A DNA stretch of 64,000 nt, taken from the NCBI RefSeq assembly GCF_051262515.1, contig NZ_JBIMER010000004.1:1-64000 (forward strand), in the 5' to 3' direction. The notes under the pieces are model-generated. The model had not been told where the DNA came from, searched no databases, and was given only the letters and a program-made list of their open reading frames with translations. Shown piece by piece: positions 43,317 to 51,399 of the stretch (its first letter is position 1; every line of letters begins with the position of its first letter). Source of the DNA: Arthrobacter_N sp051262515 (GTDB lineage: Bacteria; Actinomycetota; Actinomycetes; Actinomycetales; Micrococcaceae). The translations under genes and the position numbers were made by a program.

Positions 43317-44141
43317 GTGCCGTCGTCGCCGTCCCGCAAATTGTCCGTTCTTCTCGCCACCGCCGCCCTGCTGGTCCTCGTGGCGGCGTCGTTCGTGTTC
43401 CTTCCCGGCCGTTCCGGCTCGACCGCGGGCGACGCCACCCCGCGCATGGCGGACCCGGCCCTGGCCGTGGCCGCCGGTGCGGACGTGGTGCGGTTCGCCG
43501 TCGTCGGGGACTCGATCACCGCGGACCACGCGTACCCGCGCGACGTCGCGCGCCGCGTCGTCGGCCAGCGGTCCTGGGTCAACTTCGCCCAGGGCGACGC
43601 GACCGCGTTCGTCGGCGGCTGGGCCGTCGGCGGCGCCACCACCGCGCAGATGGCCGACGGAGCTTCCCCGATCGCCGCGGACGTGCTGGTCATGATCGCG
43701 GGCACCAACGACATCCACGCCGGCGTTCCGTTCGTGGAGATCGGCTCCAATCTGGAGCGGATCGTGGAGACGGTCGGCGTCCCCCGCGTGCTGGTGTCCT
43801 CCGTGCCGCCGCGCGACGCGTTCGCGCCCCGGACGCTCGCCTACAACGCCTGGCTGGAGCGTTTCGTCTCCGACCACGGCTGGGACTGGGTGGACGCCTC
43901 CGCGGGCCTGCGCTCCGCGGACCCGGGGCGCTACGCCGAGGGACTCGCCTACGACGGCGTCCATCCGTCCCGCGCGGGCGCCCGGGAGATCGGCACCGCC
44001 ATCCGGGCCGAACTGCGCGAACAGCCCACCGCGGTGGACGCCCCGGCCCCGGTGGTCCCGGACTCCGAAGCGGTCCCGGACGCCGAGGTGGTTCCGGACA
44101 CCGAGGTGGTTCCGATGCCGGGCGCCACCGAGGAGTCCTAG
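43317..44141 (+). CDS. Exported SGNH/GDSL hydrolase
   Basis: A 274-residue protein with an N-terminal signal or anchor (residues 8-30) and an SGNH esterase/lipase domain: block I VVGDSITADH with the catalytic Ser, block III GTNDIHAG, and the final Asp/His block YDGVHPSRAG. The C-terminal tail repeats VVPDSEAVPDAEVVPDTEVV and is probably disordered. It may deacylate a cell-surface or exogenous ester. The GTG start lacks a strong ribosome binding site. Confidence 0.88.
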   Translation: MPSSPSRKLSVLLATAALLVLVAASFVFLPGRSGSTAGDATPRMADPALAVAAGADVVRFAVVGDSITADHAYPRDVARRVVGQRSWVNFAQGDATAFVGGWAVGGATTAQMADGASPIAADVLVMIAGTNDIHAGVPFVEIGSNLERIVETVGVPRVLVSSVPPRDAFAPRTLAYNAWLERFVSDHGWDWVDASAGLRSADPGRYAEGLAYDGVHPSRAGAREIGTAIRAELREQPTAVDAPAPVVPDSEAVPDAEVVPDTEVVPMPGATEES

Positions 44142-44190
44142 TCAAGCGAGGCCTCCGCCGCGGGTCACTTGTTCCGGTGGCCCCCGGCGG

Positions 44191-45597
44191 CTACCGCATC
44201 GACTCGAGTTCCTTGCCCTTGGTCTCCTCGACGAACTTCCACACGAAGAACAGCGACAGCAGCGCGAACGAAGCGTAGAGGCCGTAGGCGAGGACCAGCC
44301 CGATCTCGGCCAGGTACGGGAACGACGTGGTGATGACGAAGTTGGCGAGCCACTGGGCGGCCGCCGCTACGGACAGGGCGATCGCGCGGATCTTGTTGGA
44401 GAACATCTCTCCCAGCAGGACCCAAACCACCGGGCCCCAGGTGGCTCCGAAGGAAACCACGAACAGGTTGGCGGCGATAAGCGCCACGACGCCCCACGGC
44501 TGCGGCAGCGAAACGTCGTCGCCGGCTCCCGTGGACTGGCTGAAGCACACCGCCATCAGGCCCAGGGACAGCGTCATGCCCGCGGAACCGGCCAGGAGCA
44601 TCGGACGGCGCCCCACCTTGTCCACGAGGGCGATGGCCAGGATCGTCACCGCGATGTTGGTGATGGAGGTGATCACCGTGACGGTCAGCGAGTTCGACTC
44701 GGTGAACCCGACCGAGCGCCAAAGGCTGGTCGAGTAGTAGAAGATCACGTTGATGCCGACGAACTGCTGAAAGACGGAGAGCGCGATGCCGACCCAGACG
44801 ATCGGTAGCAGGCGGCCCTTGCCGCCGAACAGCGAGCCCAGACTCTGGCGCGTTTCCATGTTGATGGTGGCCTTGATGGCGGCCAGCTTCTCCTCCACCG
44901 CCTCCTTGGTGCGCAGTCCCACGACGTCGCCGAGGACGACGCCGGCCTCCGCGAACCGGTTCTTGGACACGAGGTAGCGCGGCGACTCGGGCAGGCGCCA
45001 GGCGAGCGCGCCGTAGAGGATCGCCGGGACGATCTCCGTCAGGAACATCCACCGCCACGCCTCGAGTCCCAACCAGGTGACCTCGCTGGCGCCCCCGGCG
45101 ACGGAGGCGATCAGGGCGTCCGAGAGCAGCGCGACGAAGATGCCGGTGACGATCGCCAGCTGCTGCAGCGAGCCCAGCCGGCCGCGGCTGTGCGCCGGGG
45201 AGACCTCGGCGATGTAGGCGGGGGCCAGCACGGAGGCCATTCCGACGCCGATGCCGCCGATGAAGCGCCACGCGATGAGGTCCCCGACGCCGAAGGCCAG
45301 GCCGGAGCCGACGGCCGAGACGGTGAACAGGACGGCTGCCAGCAGCATCGCCCGCACACGGCCCTTCCGATCGGCCAGGGGTCCGGCGATCCAGGCGCCG
45401 GCCATCGCGCCGAGGAGGGCGCAGGAGACCGTGAAGCCCAGCAGCACGCTGCCCAGGCCGAACTCCTCCTGTATGGCGTCCACCGCCCCGTTGATGACGG
45501 CGCTGTCGAATCCGAAGAGGAAGCCACCGAGGGCCGCCACCCCGGCGACCATCACGACCTTCCGCGGCGTGGTTTGTGCTGTGGTGTTTGCTGGCAT
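44191..45597 (-). CDS. Sugar-porter-type MFS transporter
   Basis: A 468-residue protein with 12 membrane helices and the sugar-porter signatures GPLADRKGRV after helix 2, PESPRYLVSK at the central loop and the helix 7 sequence QQFVGINVIFYY. This family imports hexoses, pentoses or polyols by proton symport. The sugar is not predictable, and no sugar kinase or regulator is adjacent. It is convergent with the SGNH gene. Confidence 0.93.
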   Translation of the reverse strand: MPANTTAQTTPRKVVMVAGVAALGGFLFGFDSAVINGAVDAIQEEFGLGSVLLGFTVSCALLGAMAGAWIAGPLADRKGRVRAMLLAAVLFTVSAVGSGLAFGVGDLIAWRFIGGIGVGMASVLAPAYIAEVSPAHSRGRLGSLQQLAIVTGIFVALLSDALIASVAGGASEVTWLGLEAWRWMFLTEIVPAILYGALAWRLPESPRYLVSKNRFAEAGVVLGDVVGLRTKEAVEEKLAAIKATINMETRQSLGSLFGGKGRLLPIVWVGIALSVFQQFVGINVIFYYSTSLWRSVGFTESNSLTVTVITSITNIAVTILAIALVDKVGRRPMLLAGSAGMTLSLGLMAVCFSQSTGAGDDVSLPQPWGVVALIAANLFVVSFGATWGPVVWVLLGEMFSNKIRAIALSVAAAAQWLANFVITTSFPYLAEIGLVLAYGLYASFALLSLFFVWKFVEETKGKELESMR

Positions 45598-45664
45598 ATG
45601 TCCATGCTAACCGTCATGGCCGTGCCCGGGACTAGGCTGGAAGCCCCACAACTTCAGGAGAACC

Positions 45665-45967
45665 ATGGCCAACCTCGTGCCCCCGCTTTTGACCACCGCC
45701 GGACTCGTCGGCGGATTCCAGACCGCTCGCTCCACGGGCAACCGTCCGCTCGGCGGCGCCGTGTTGGCCGCCGCCGGGACCGCGGCGTTCATTCTCTGGA
45801 AGCGCGACGCCGGAACCGGCCGGGCCGCGGCGCTGACGGCGCTCTACGTGCTGGCCTTCGGTGGATCGCACCCGCTGGCCAAGCGGATCGGCGCCTGGCC
45901 GGCAGTGTATTCGGTGGCCGGCGCGACCGCCGCCGCGTCCCTCGTTTTCGGATCCCGGCGGGCCTAA
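45665..45967 (+). CDS. Small membrane protein, unknown
   Basis: A 100-residue protein of mostly Ala/Gly/Val with about three membrane helices (near 8-22, 27-45 and 55-95). No family is recognised, although similar short hydrophobic proteins are frequent in Micrococcaceae. An AGGAGA ribosome binding site precedes the ATG. It is followed by the structured intergenic region. Confidence 0.65.
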   Translation: MANLVPPLLTTAGLVGGFQTARSTGNRPLGGAVLAAAGTAAFILWKRDAGTGRAAALTALYVLAFGGSHPLAKRIGAWPAVYSVAGATAAASLVFGSRRA

Positions 45968-46329
45968 CGCGCCCCGGTTCCGGCCGGCGCGTTCCAAACT
46001 GTCGGAGGCCCGCTGTGTACTGGAGACGTTCAGCAAACGCAGCGGTGCGGAGCGGTTGGCGGCCAGTTGGGGGACGGCCGCCGGTGCACGGGAGAAACGT
46101 GCACGGGGGAACCCGCGCCACACCGCGGTCCGTGGGCTGGGCATCCCATCGGGAGCCTGGCCGGACAACGTCCGGCGCGGGGGCACCGCACAGGTGTCCG
46201 GCCAGGTTCCCACCTTCCCTGGCGGGAGGCACCGACGCCGGGGCCAGGCACACCAGCCCGGCCCCGGCGTCGTACTGATTGCGCGGTGACGTTCCGGTTT
46301 CATGTCTTCCGTGTCGATAGGCTGGCGGC
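45968..46329 (+). other. 362-base structured intergenic region upstream of glutaminase
   Basis: No gene is visible. Starting at 45999 it contains the CCAAA-TGTC motif (copy B). Three perfect hairpins follow: 46084-46104 (7-base stem), 46156-46206 (12-base stem, CCTGGCCGGACA) and 46234-46271 (12-base stem, GACGCCGGGGCC). Together they could be a small RNA, a leader element of the glutaminase gene, or repeated terminators. Confidence 0.5.
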
Positions 46330-48162
46330 ATGCGATCCCCCATCGAGAGCTATCTGCGCGAGCTCCACGCCGACCTGTCCAAGAACAAGGACGGCGTCCC
46401 GTTCCAGGGGATCCCGGCCATGGCCGCCGTCGACCCGGACAACTTCGCCATCGCGCTGGCCACCGTGGACGGCTACGTCTACGAGGTCGGCGACGCGGAC
46501 ACGGAGTTCACCATCCAGTCGATTTCCAAGCCCTTCACCTACGGGCTCGCGCTCGAGGACCTCGGCCTGGAGGCGGTGGACGAGAAGGTCGACGTCGAAC
46601 CGTCGGGCGACGCCTTCAACGAGATCTCCCTCTCGCGCGAGACCGGACGCCCGGCGAACGCCATGATCAACGCCGGCGCCATCACGGCAACCTCCCTGAT
46701 CAAAGGCTCCGGCGGACGCGACCGGTTCGCGCGGATCCTCTCCACCTACTCCGACTTCGCCGGACGCCCGCTGCGCGTCAGCGAACAGGTCCACCGCTCC
46801 GAGGCCAAGACCGGACACCGCAACCGCGCCCTGGCGTACCTGCTGCGCAGCTTCGGGATCATCGAATCCGAACCCGACGCGCACGTCGACGACTACTTCC
46901 GCCAGTGCTCGGTGCTGGTGACCACGCGGGACCTCGCGGTGATGGCCGCGACCCTGGCCAACGGCGGCACCAACCCAGTGACCGGCAAGGCCGCGCTCGG
47001 GATCGAGGCCGTCCAGCGGGTGCTCTCCGTGATGACCACCTGCGGGATGTACGACGACGCCGGGTCCTGGACCTCCGCCGTCGGAATGCCGGCCAAGTCC
47101 GGGGTCGGCGGCGGGCTCATCGCCGTGCAGCCCGGGCAGGTGGGGCTCGCCGTCTACTCTCCCCCGCTGAACGCGCACGGGTCCTCCGTGCGGGGCATCG
47201 CGACGTCCGAACGGATGGCCGAGGACATGGAGCTGCACTTCGTGCGCGCGGCCCGGATCGGAAAGTCCGCGATCCGCGACAGCTACGACATCACCGATTC
47301 CCCCTCCGGCGTCCGCCGCAACGACGAGGCGGCCGAGGTGCTGGGAGCCCACGGCCACCGCGCCCGCGTGGTCGAGTTGAACGGCGACCTGCTCTTCGCC
47401 GGAACCGAGTCCATGGTGCGCGCCGTCAGTGCGCTCGAGGACACGGTCGAGCTCGTGATCCTCGACGTGCGGCGCGTGGACGAGGTCAGCCCGGTGTCCA
47501 TGCGCATGATCGCCGAGCTCCGCGACGGGCTCGCCGCGGCCGGTCGGCGGCTGGCGCTGATCGAGGCCGAGGGCCCGATCGCCGACGCCGTCGACGCCTG
47601 CGACCCCGCCGGCGCGGGCACGGAGGACGTCCCGCTGTTCGCGACCCGAAACGACGCGGTGGAATGGGCGGAGGAACGGCTCATCACGGGGCACGGGGAC
47701 CCGGGCCTGGTTCCGGACAGGGTCGATATCCCCGACTTCCCCGCCCTGGCCTCGCTGCCGCCGGAGGACATCGCGGCGCTCGAGAAGCGGATGGAGCCGA
47801 GCACCGTCGACGACGGCGGGGTGATCCGCCGGGTCGGCCAGAAGTTCGGCGGCGTGTACTTCATCCTCTCCGGAAAGGTCGCCACCAGCAGCAGGCACAA
47901 CGGCCACCGCTTCCGGCACTCGACGCTGGGCGCCGGGATGACGTTCGGCGAGATCGCCCTCGGCGGCGCGACCAGCGGCCAGTCCGTCCGCGTCACCGCC
48001 GAGGGCCGGGTGCGCCTGATGGTCCTGAGCGCCGAGGCCATCGCCGTCCTGGAGACCGAAGAGCCCCGCCTGGCGCTGGACTTCTGGAAGGCCGTGGCGC
48101 GGGACGCATACACGCGCGTAGAGCAGAACCTCAAGGAGGCCGCGGTGCGCATCCGCGACTAG
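46330..48162 (+). CDS. glsA: Glutaminase fused to STAS and cyclic-nucleotide-binding domains
   Basis: A 610-residue fusion. Residues 1-305 are a serine-dependent beta-lactamase-fold glutaminase (QSISKPFTY with Ser64 and Lys67, MINAGAI, SGVGGGLIAV), converting glutamine to glutamate and ammonia. A STAS domain follows (about 340-430, SALEDTVELVILDVRRVDEV), then a cyclic nucleotide-binding domain (about 475-590, GGVYFILSGKVATSS, GMTFGEIALGG). This three-domain form is known in actinobacteria and suggests control of the enzyme by a nucleotide and a partner protein. The unusual structured leader is described separately. Confidence 0.95.
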   Translation: MRSPIESYLRELHADLSKNKDGVPFQGIPAMAAVDPDNFAIALATVDGYVYEVGDADTEFTIQSISKPFTYGLALEDLGLEAVDEKVDVEPSGDAFNEISLSRETGRPANAMINAGAITATSLIKGSGGRDRFARILSTYSDFAGRPLRVSEQVHRSEAKTGHRNRALAYLLRSFGIIESEPDAHVDDYFRQCSVLVTTRDLAVMAATLANGGTNPVTGKAALGIEAVQRVLSVMTTCGMYDDAGSWTSAVGMPAKSGVGGGLIAVQPGQVGLAVYSPPLNAHGSSVRGIATSERMAEDMELHFVRAARIGKSAIRDSYDITDSPSGVRRNDEAAEVLGAHGHRARVVELNGDLLFAGTESMVRAVSALEDTVELVILDVRRVDEVSPVSMRMIAELRDGLAAAGRRLALIEAEGPIADAVDACDPAGAGTEDVPLFATRNDAVEWAEERLITGHGDPGLVPDRVDIPDFPALASLPPEDIAALEKRMEPSTVDDGGVIRRVGQKFGGVYFILSGKVATSSRHNGHRFRHSTLGAGMTFGEIALGGATSGQSVRVTAEGRVRLMVLSAEAIAVLETEEPRLALDFWKAVARDAYTRVEQNLKEAAVRIRD

Positions 48163-48200
48163 CGCTCGCTTTTCATTCACAAGATCCGGAGGCATGGCAG

Positions 48201-48905
48201 ATGACGCGGGACACCGACTACGACGACTTCGCCGAGGCGTACTCGGCCGAAAACGAAACCAGCCTGCTCAACGGCTTCTACGAACGGCCGGCGATGATCA
48301 ACCTCGCGGGCGATGTCCGTGGTCGTCGGGTTCTGGACGCCGGGTGCGGTTCCGGGCCGCTCGCGCAAGCCCTCGGCGACCGCGGCGCCCGCGTGACGGG
48401 ATTCGACTCCAGCGATGCGATGATCGCCCTGGCCCGGAAGAGGTTGGGCGCCGAGGCGGAGCTGCTGCTGGCCGACCTGGGGCGGCCGCTTCCCTTCGGC
48501 GACGACGCGTTCGACGATGTGGTCGCTTCGCTGGTTTTCCACTATCTGGAGGACTGGCTGGGCCCGTTGCGCGAGGTACGGCGCGTCCTGCGGCCGGGCG
48601 GCAGGCTCATCATGTCCGTCAACCATCCGATCCTCTATCCCTGGACCAATCCCGGCTCCGACTACTTCAAGCCCACGAGGTATTCCGATGAACTCGTCTT
48701 CGATGGCCAACCGGCGATCCTCACGTATTGGCATCGACCGTTGCACGCGATGACGGACGCGTTCGCGGAGGCCGGCTTCCAGATCGAGGTGGTCGGCGAG
48801 CCGCCGTTCTCCGCGGAGGCGCCCCCGGAACTCATCCCGCCGCAGTGCGAGGGCAGGGACTCGTTCTTGAGTTTCATCTTCTTCGTTCTGCGAGTGAAAC
48901 CGTAA
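48201..48905 (+). CDS. Class I SAM-dependent methyltransferase
   Basis: A 234-residue methyltransferase with motif I VLDAGCGSGPLAQAL, motif II FDSSDAMIALARK and LLADLGRPLPFGDDAFDDV, the usual Methyltransf_11 pattern. The substrate is unknown; the C-terminal part (DQPAILTYWHR-type) resembles small-molecule methyltransferases. ATG at 48201 with CCGGAGG upstream, 38 bases after glsA, so it may be co-transcribed. A nearby out-of-frame ATG at 48194 is not used. Confidence 0.88.
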   Translation: MTRDTDYDDFAEAYSAENETSLLNGFYERPAMINLAGDVRGRRVLDAGCGSGPLAQALGDRGARVTGFDSSDAMIALARKRLGAEAELLLADLGRPLPFGDDAFDDVVASLVFHYLEDWLGPLREVRRVLRPGGRLIMSVNHPILYPWTNPGSDYFKPTRYSDELVFDGQPAILTYWHRPLHAMTDAFAEAGFQIEVVGEPPFSAEAPPELIPPQCEGRDSFLSFIFFVLRVKP

Positions 48906-48915
48906 TAGTTTACAT

Positions 48916-48925
48916 TTCAATTGAA
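48916..48925. promoter_or_regulatory. MarR-type palindrome before the DoxX gene
   Basis: TTCAATTGAA is a perfect palindrome in an A/T-rich stretch 18 bases before the DoxX start codon. MarR-family repressors of quinone and oxidant response often use TTCAATTGAA-like sites near DoxX-type genes. No MarR gene lies in the window. Confidence 0.45.
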
Positions 48926-48943
48926 GTTTGGCACCCTAGAGGT

Positions 48944-49420
48944 ATGAACACCACTCCGAACCAGACCACCTTGACCGCCGCACAGACCGTCCTGCGGGTC
49001 GTCATCGGCCTCCTCTTCGTCGCCCACGGGGCGCAGAAGTACTTCGAATGGACCATCGCCGGCACCCAGGGCGCCTTCGCCCAGATGGGCATCCCCCTCG
49101 CCTCGATGACCGCCCCCGCCGTCGCCACGCTCGAACTCGTCGGCGGCCTCCTGCTCGTCCTCGGACTGTTCACCCGTCCCGTCGCGGCCCTGCTGGTGCT
49201 GAACATGCTCGGCGCGATCTTCCTGGTCCACGTCGCTGCCGGCGTGTACGTCGAAAACGGCGGCTACGAGCTGGTGCTCGCCTTCGGTGCGGGCGCAGCC
49301 GCCATCGCGCTGCTCGGCGCCGGCCGCCTCTCACTGGACCACGTCCTCTTCGGCCGCCGCCGCGCCGCCGCGGACCAGACCGTCGTCGCCGAGAAGCAGA
49401 AAGTCGACGCCGGAGCCTAG
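48944..49420 (+). CDS. DoxX-family membrane protein
   Basis: A 158-residue protein with four membrane helices and the DoxX signature LRVVIGLLFVAHGAQKYFEW and ELVGGLLLVLGLFTRPVAAL. DoxX proteins are linked to quinone or thiol redox and oxidative stress. The promoter overlaps a MarR-type palindrome. It is followed by a near-ideal intrinsic terminator. Confidence 0.93.
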   Translation: MNTTPNQTTLTAAQTVLRVVIGLLFVAHGAQKYFEWTIAGTQGAFAQMGIPLASMTAPAVATLELVGGLLLVLGLFTRPVAALLVLNMLGAIFLVHVAAGVYVENGGYELVLAFGAGAAAIALLGAGRLSLDHVLFGRRRAAADQTVVAEKQKVDAGA

Positions 49421-49441
49421 CCTCCGCAGCACACCACAACA

Positions 49442-49481
49442 GTTCCGGGCGGGCACTTCGGTGCCCGCCCGGAACTTTTCT
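49442..49481 (+). terminator. Strong Rho-independent terminator of the DoxX gene
   Basis: GTTCCGGGCGGGCAC (49442-49456), loop TTCG, then GTGCCCGCCCGGAAC (49461-49475) and TTTTCT: a perfect 15-base stem with a stable tetraloop and a T-run. Confidence 0.95.
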
Positions 49482-49522
49482 GTCCACGGCCCCTTGCGCC
49501 CGGCGAGACTTCGTCCCGAAGG

Positions 49523-49562
49523 TTCGGCGTCCAGAAATTCGGCGTCCAGAAATTCGGCGTCC
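49523..49562 (+). repeat. 15-base direct repeats at the NERD-helicase promoter
   Basis: TTCGGCGTCCAGAAA occurs at 49523-49537 and 49538-49552, and its first 10 bases again at 49553-49562. A probable -10 box TAGGCT begins two bases later (49565). The repeats therefore cover the -35 region, where an activator or repressor could bind. Confidence 0.75.
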
Positions 49563-49615
49563 CCTAGGCTGATGGCATCCGGATCGGACCGGACGGCGAC
49601 GGCGGGGGGAAACGC

Positions 49616-51307
49616 ATGGCACGGTGCATTCCGGAAGAACCGGAGTTCTCGGACGGACAATCGGCCGAGCGCGCGGTTTGGGCGCGGCTGCGCTCCGAAC
49701 TGCCCGACGACGCCATCCTCGCCCATTCGGTGCAGGTCCGGCACGGCAACAACGAACACGAGATCGACCTACTCGTCCTGTGGCCCGGCGTCGGCCTGGC
49801 CGCGATCGAGGTCAAGGGCGGGCGCGTGACCACGTCCGGCGGCGCCTGGCGGCAGTCGGACGCCAAGGGCGCCCACCGCATGAAGGATCCGCTGGCCCAA
49901 TCGCAGGGCTCCATGCACGCATTCAAGACCTGGATCGAGGAGCGCACCGGCGGGCGGCTTTCCAGCCGCTTCGCCTATCTGGCGTGCCTGCCCTACACCG
50001 ACATCCCCGCGGACTGGGACGCCGCCGGCCATCCGCGCGGCCTCATCCTCGACGCCGGCGACCTCGCCGGGCCCCTCGCCCAGACCCTGCGGCGGGTCAT
50101 CGAAACGGAGGGATCGGGCACCATGGCGCTCGCGTCCACGTTCGCCGACCGCATCGCCAAACACCTCGCCCCCACGCTCGACGCCGGGGAGTCGCCCCGG
50201 GGCACCGCGCGCGAGGTCGAGGACCAGCAGGACCACCTCACCGAGAGCCAGAAGGTGCTGCTCTCCGCCACCCGCTCCCTCCCCCGCGTCCGGTTCGTGG
50301 GCGGGGCGGGCAGCGGCAAGACCTGGCTGGCGCTGCAGAAGACGAAGTCGCTGTGCAGGGACGGAAAGCGCGTGGGCCTCTTCTGCTACAACAAGGGACT
50401 CGGCGAATACCTGAGGCGCGAGGTGCGCACCTGGAAGCACGCGCGCCCCGTGTTCACCGGCGAGTTCCACGAATACGCCAAGGCGCTCGGCGTTCCGGAC
50501 GGCACCGGCCAGGACTATTTCGACGCCGACATGCCCGCCCTGTTGCGCCGGAAGGCCGGCGGCCTCGCCGACGGGGAGCGGCTCGACGCCGTCGTCGTCG
50601 ACGAGGCACAGGATTTCGCACCGCTGTGGTGGGACGCGCTGCTGGCCTGCACGCGGGATCCCGATTCCGGGGAGGTCTACGCCTTCATGGACGACCGGCA
50701 GGACGTCTACAGCCGCTGGGACGGCGGCGTCCCCGGCACCGGGACCGGCGGTTCGCCGCCGGCGCAGCTCGCCACCATCCACGTGGACGACAACCTCCGG
50801 AACACGCGCCAGATCGCCGGGATCTTCAAGCCGCTGGCCCCGGAGATGTTCACGCCGCGCGGCGGAAGCGGACCGGCCGTGCGCCTCGTTGAGTGCACCA
50901 CGCCGGACGCCCTCGGGCTCGCGGGCGATTGCGTCGACGCCCTGATCGGCGAGGGCTGGGCGAACAACCAGATGGCGCTGCTGACCACACACCATCGGCA
51001 CCCCGTCCACCAGGAACACCACGACGCCGGGACCACAGACGCGTACTGGCGGGAGTTCCACGACAACGAGGCGGAGTTCTACGGCCACGTCCTCGGGTTC
51101 AAGGGGCTGGAACGGTCCGTGGTGGTCTTGTGCGTGGACGGGTTCAAGGACCCCGCGCGCGCCAGGGAACAGCTGTACGTCGGGCTCTCGCGGGCACGCT
51201 CCCTGCTGGTCGTCGTGGGCGACCCGGACCTGCTGGCCGAAGTCGGGGGCCGCGGACTCGCCACCGCGCTCGGATCGACCCGGAAATGGGCGCCGGACGC
51301 CCCGTAG
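49616..51307 (+). CDS. NERD nuclease-SF1 helicase fusion
   Basis: A 563-residue protein. Residues 10-120 are a NERD (nuclease-related) domain with D51 in HEIDLLVLW and E65-x-K67 in AAIEVKGG, the PD-(D/E)xK pattern. Residues about 205-555 form a UvrD/Rep-like SF1 helicase: Walker A GGAGSGKT (229-236), Walker B DEAQD (329-333), and the late motifs GFKGLERSVVVLC and VGLSRARSLLVVV. It probably unwinds and cuts DNA. Lambda-like or phage defence roles are known for some NERD helicases. It has its own promoter with direct repeats, and a shortened, ATPase-dead paralogue lies 23 kb away. Confidence 0.9.
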   Translation: MARCIPEEPEFSDGQSAERAVWARLRSELPDDAILAHSVQVRHGNNEHEIDLLVLWPGVGLAAIEVKGGRVTTSGGAWRQSDAKGAHRMKDPLAQSQGSMHAFKTWIEERTGGRLSSRFAYLACLPYTDIPADWDAAGHPRGLILDAGDLAGPLAQTLRRVIETEGSGTMALASTFADRIAKHLAPTLDAGESPRGTAREVEDQQDHLTESQKVLLSATRSLPRVRFVGGAGSGKTWLALQKTKSLCRDGKRVGLFCYNKGLGEYLRREVRTWKHARPVFTGEFHEYAKALGVPDGTGQDYFDADMPALLRRKAGGLADGERLDAVVVDEAQDFAPLWWDALLACTRDPDSGEVYAFMDDRQDVYSRWDGGVPGTGTGGSPPAQLATIHVDDNLRNTRQIAGIFKPLAPEMFTPRGGSGPAVRLVECTTPDALGLAGDCVDALIGEGWANNQMALLTTHHRHPVHQEHHDAGTTDAYWREFHDNEAEFYGHVLGFKGLERSVVVLCVDGFKDPARAREQLYVGLSRARSLLVVVGDPDLLAEVGGRGLATALGSTRKWAPDAP

Positions 51308-51328
51308 CGGTCGCGGTCCGGGGCCAAA

Positions 51329-51351
51329 GTGTCGGGGCCGGCTGTTAGATT
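51329..51351 (+). promoter_or_regulatory. PafBC/RecA-NDp-type promoter, CCAAA-TGTC motif copy C
   Basis: GTGTCGGGG, 8 bases, TAGATT, against the mycobacterial consensus TTGTCRGTG-N8-TAnnnT: 7 of 9 upstream positions match, the spacing is exact and the -10 fits. CCAAA stands just before it. It lies about 50 bases before the TM0106-type gene. Confidence 0.6.
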
Positions 51352-51399
51352 CGGGACAAGGCCGGGGAACCCCTCCCGGGCCAGTTTGGGGAGGCACGC

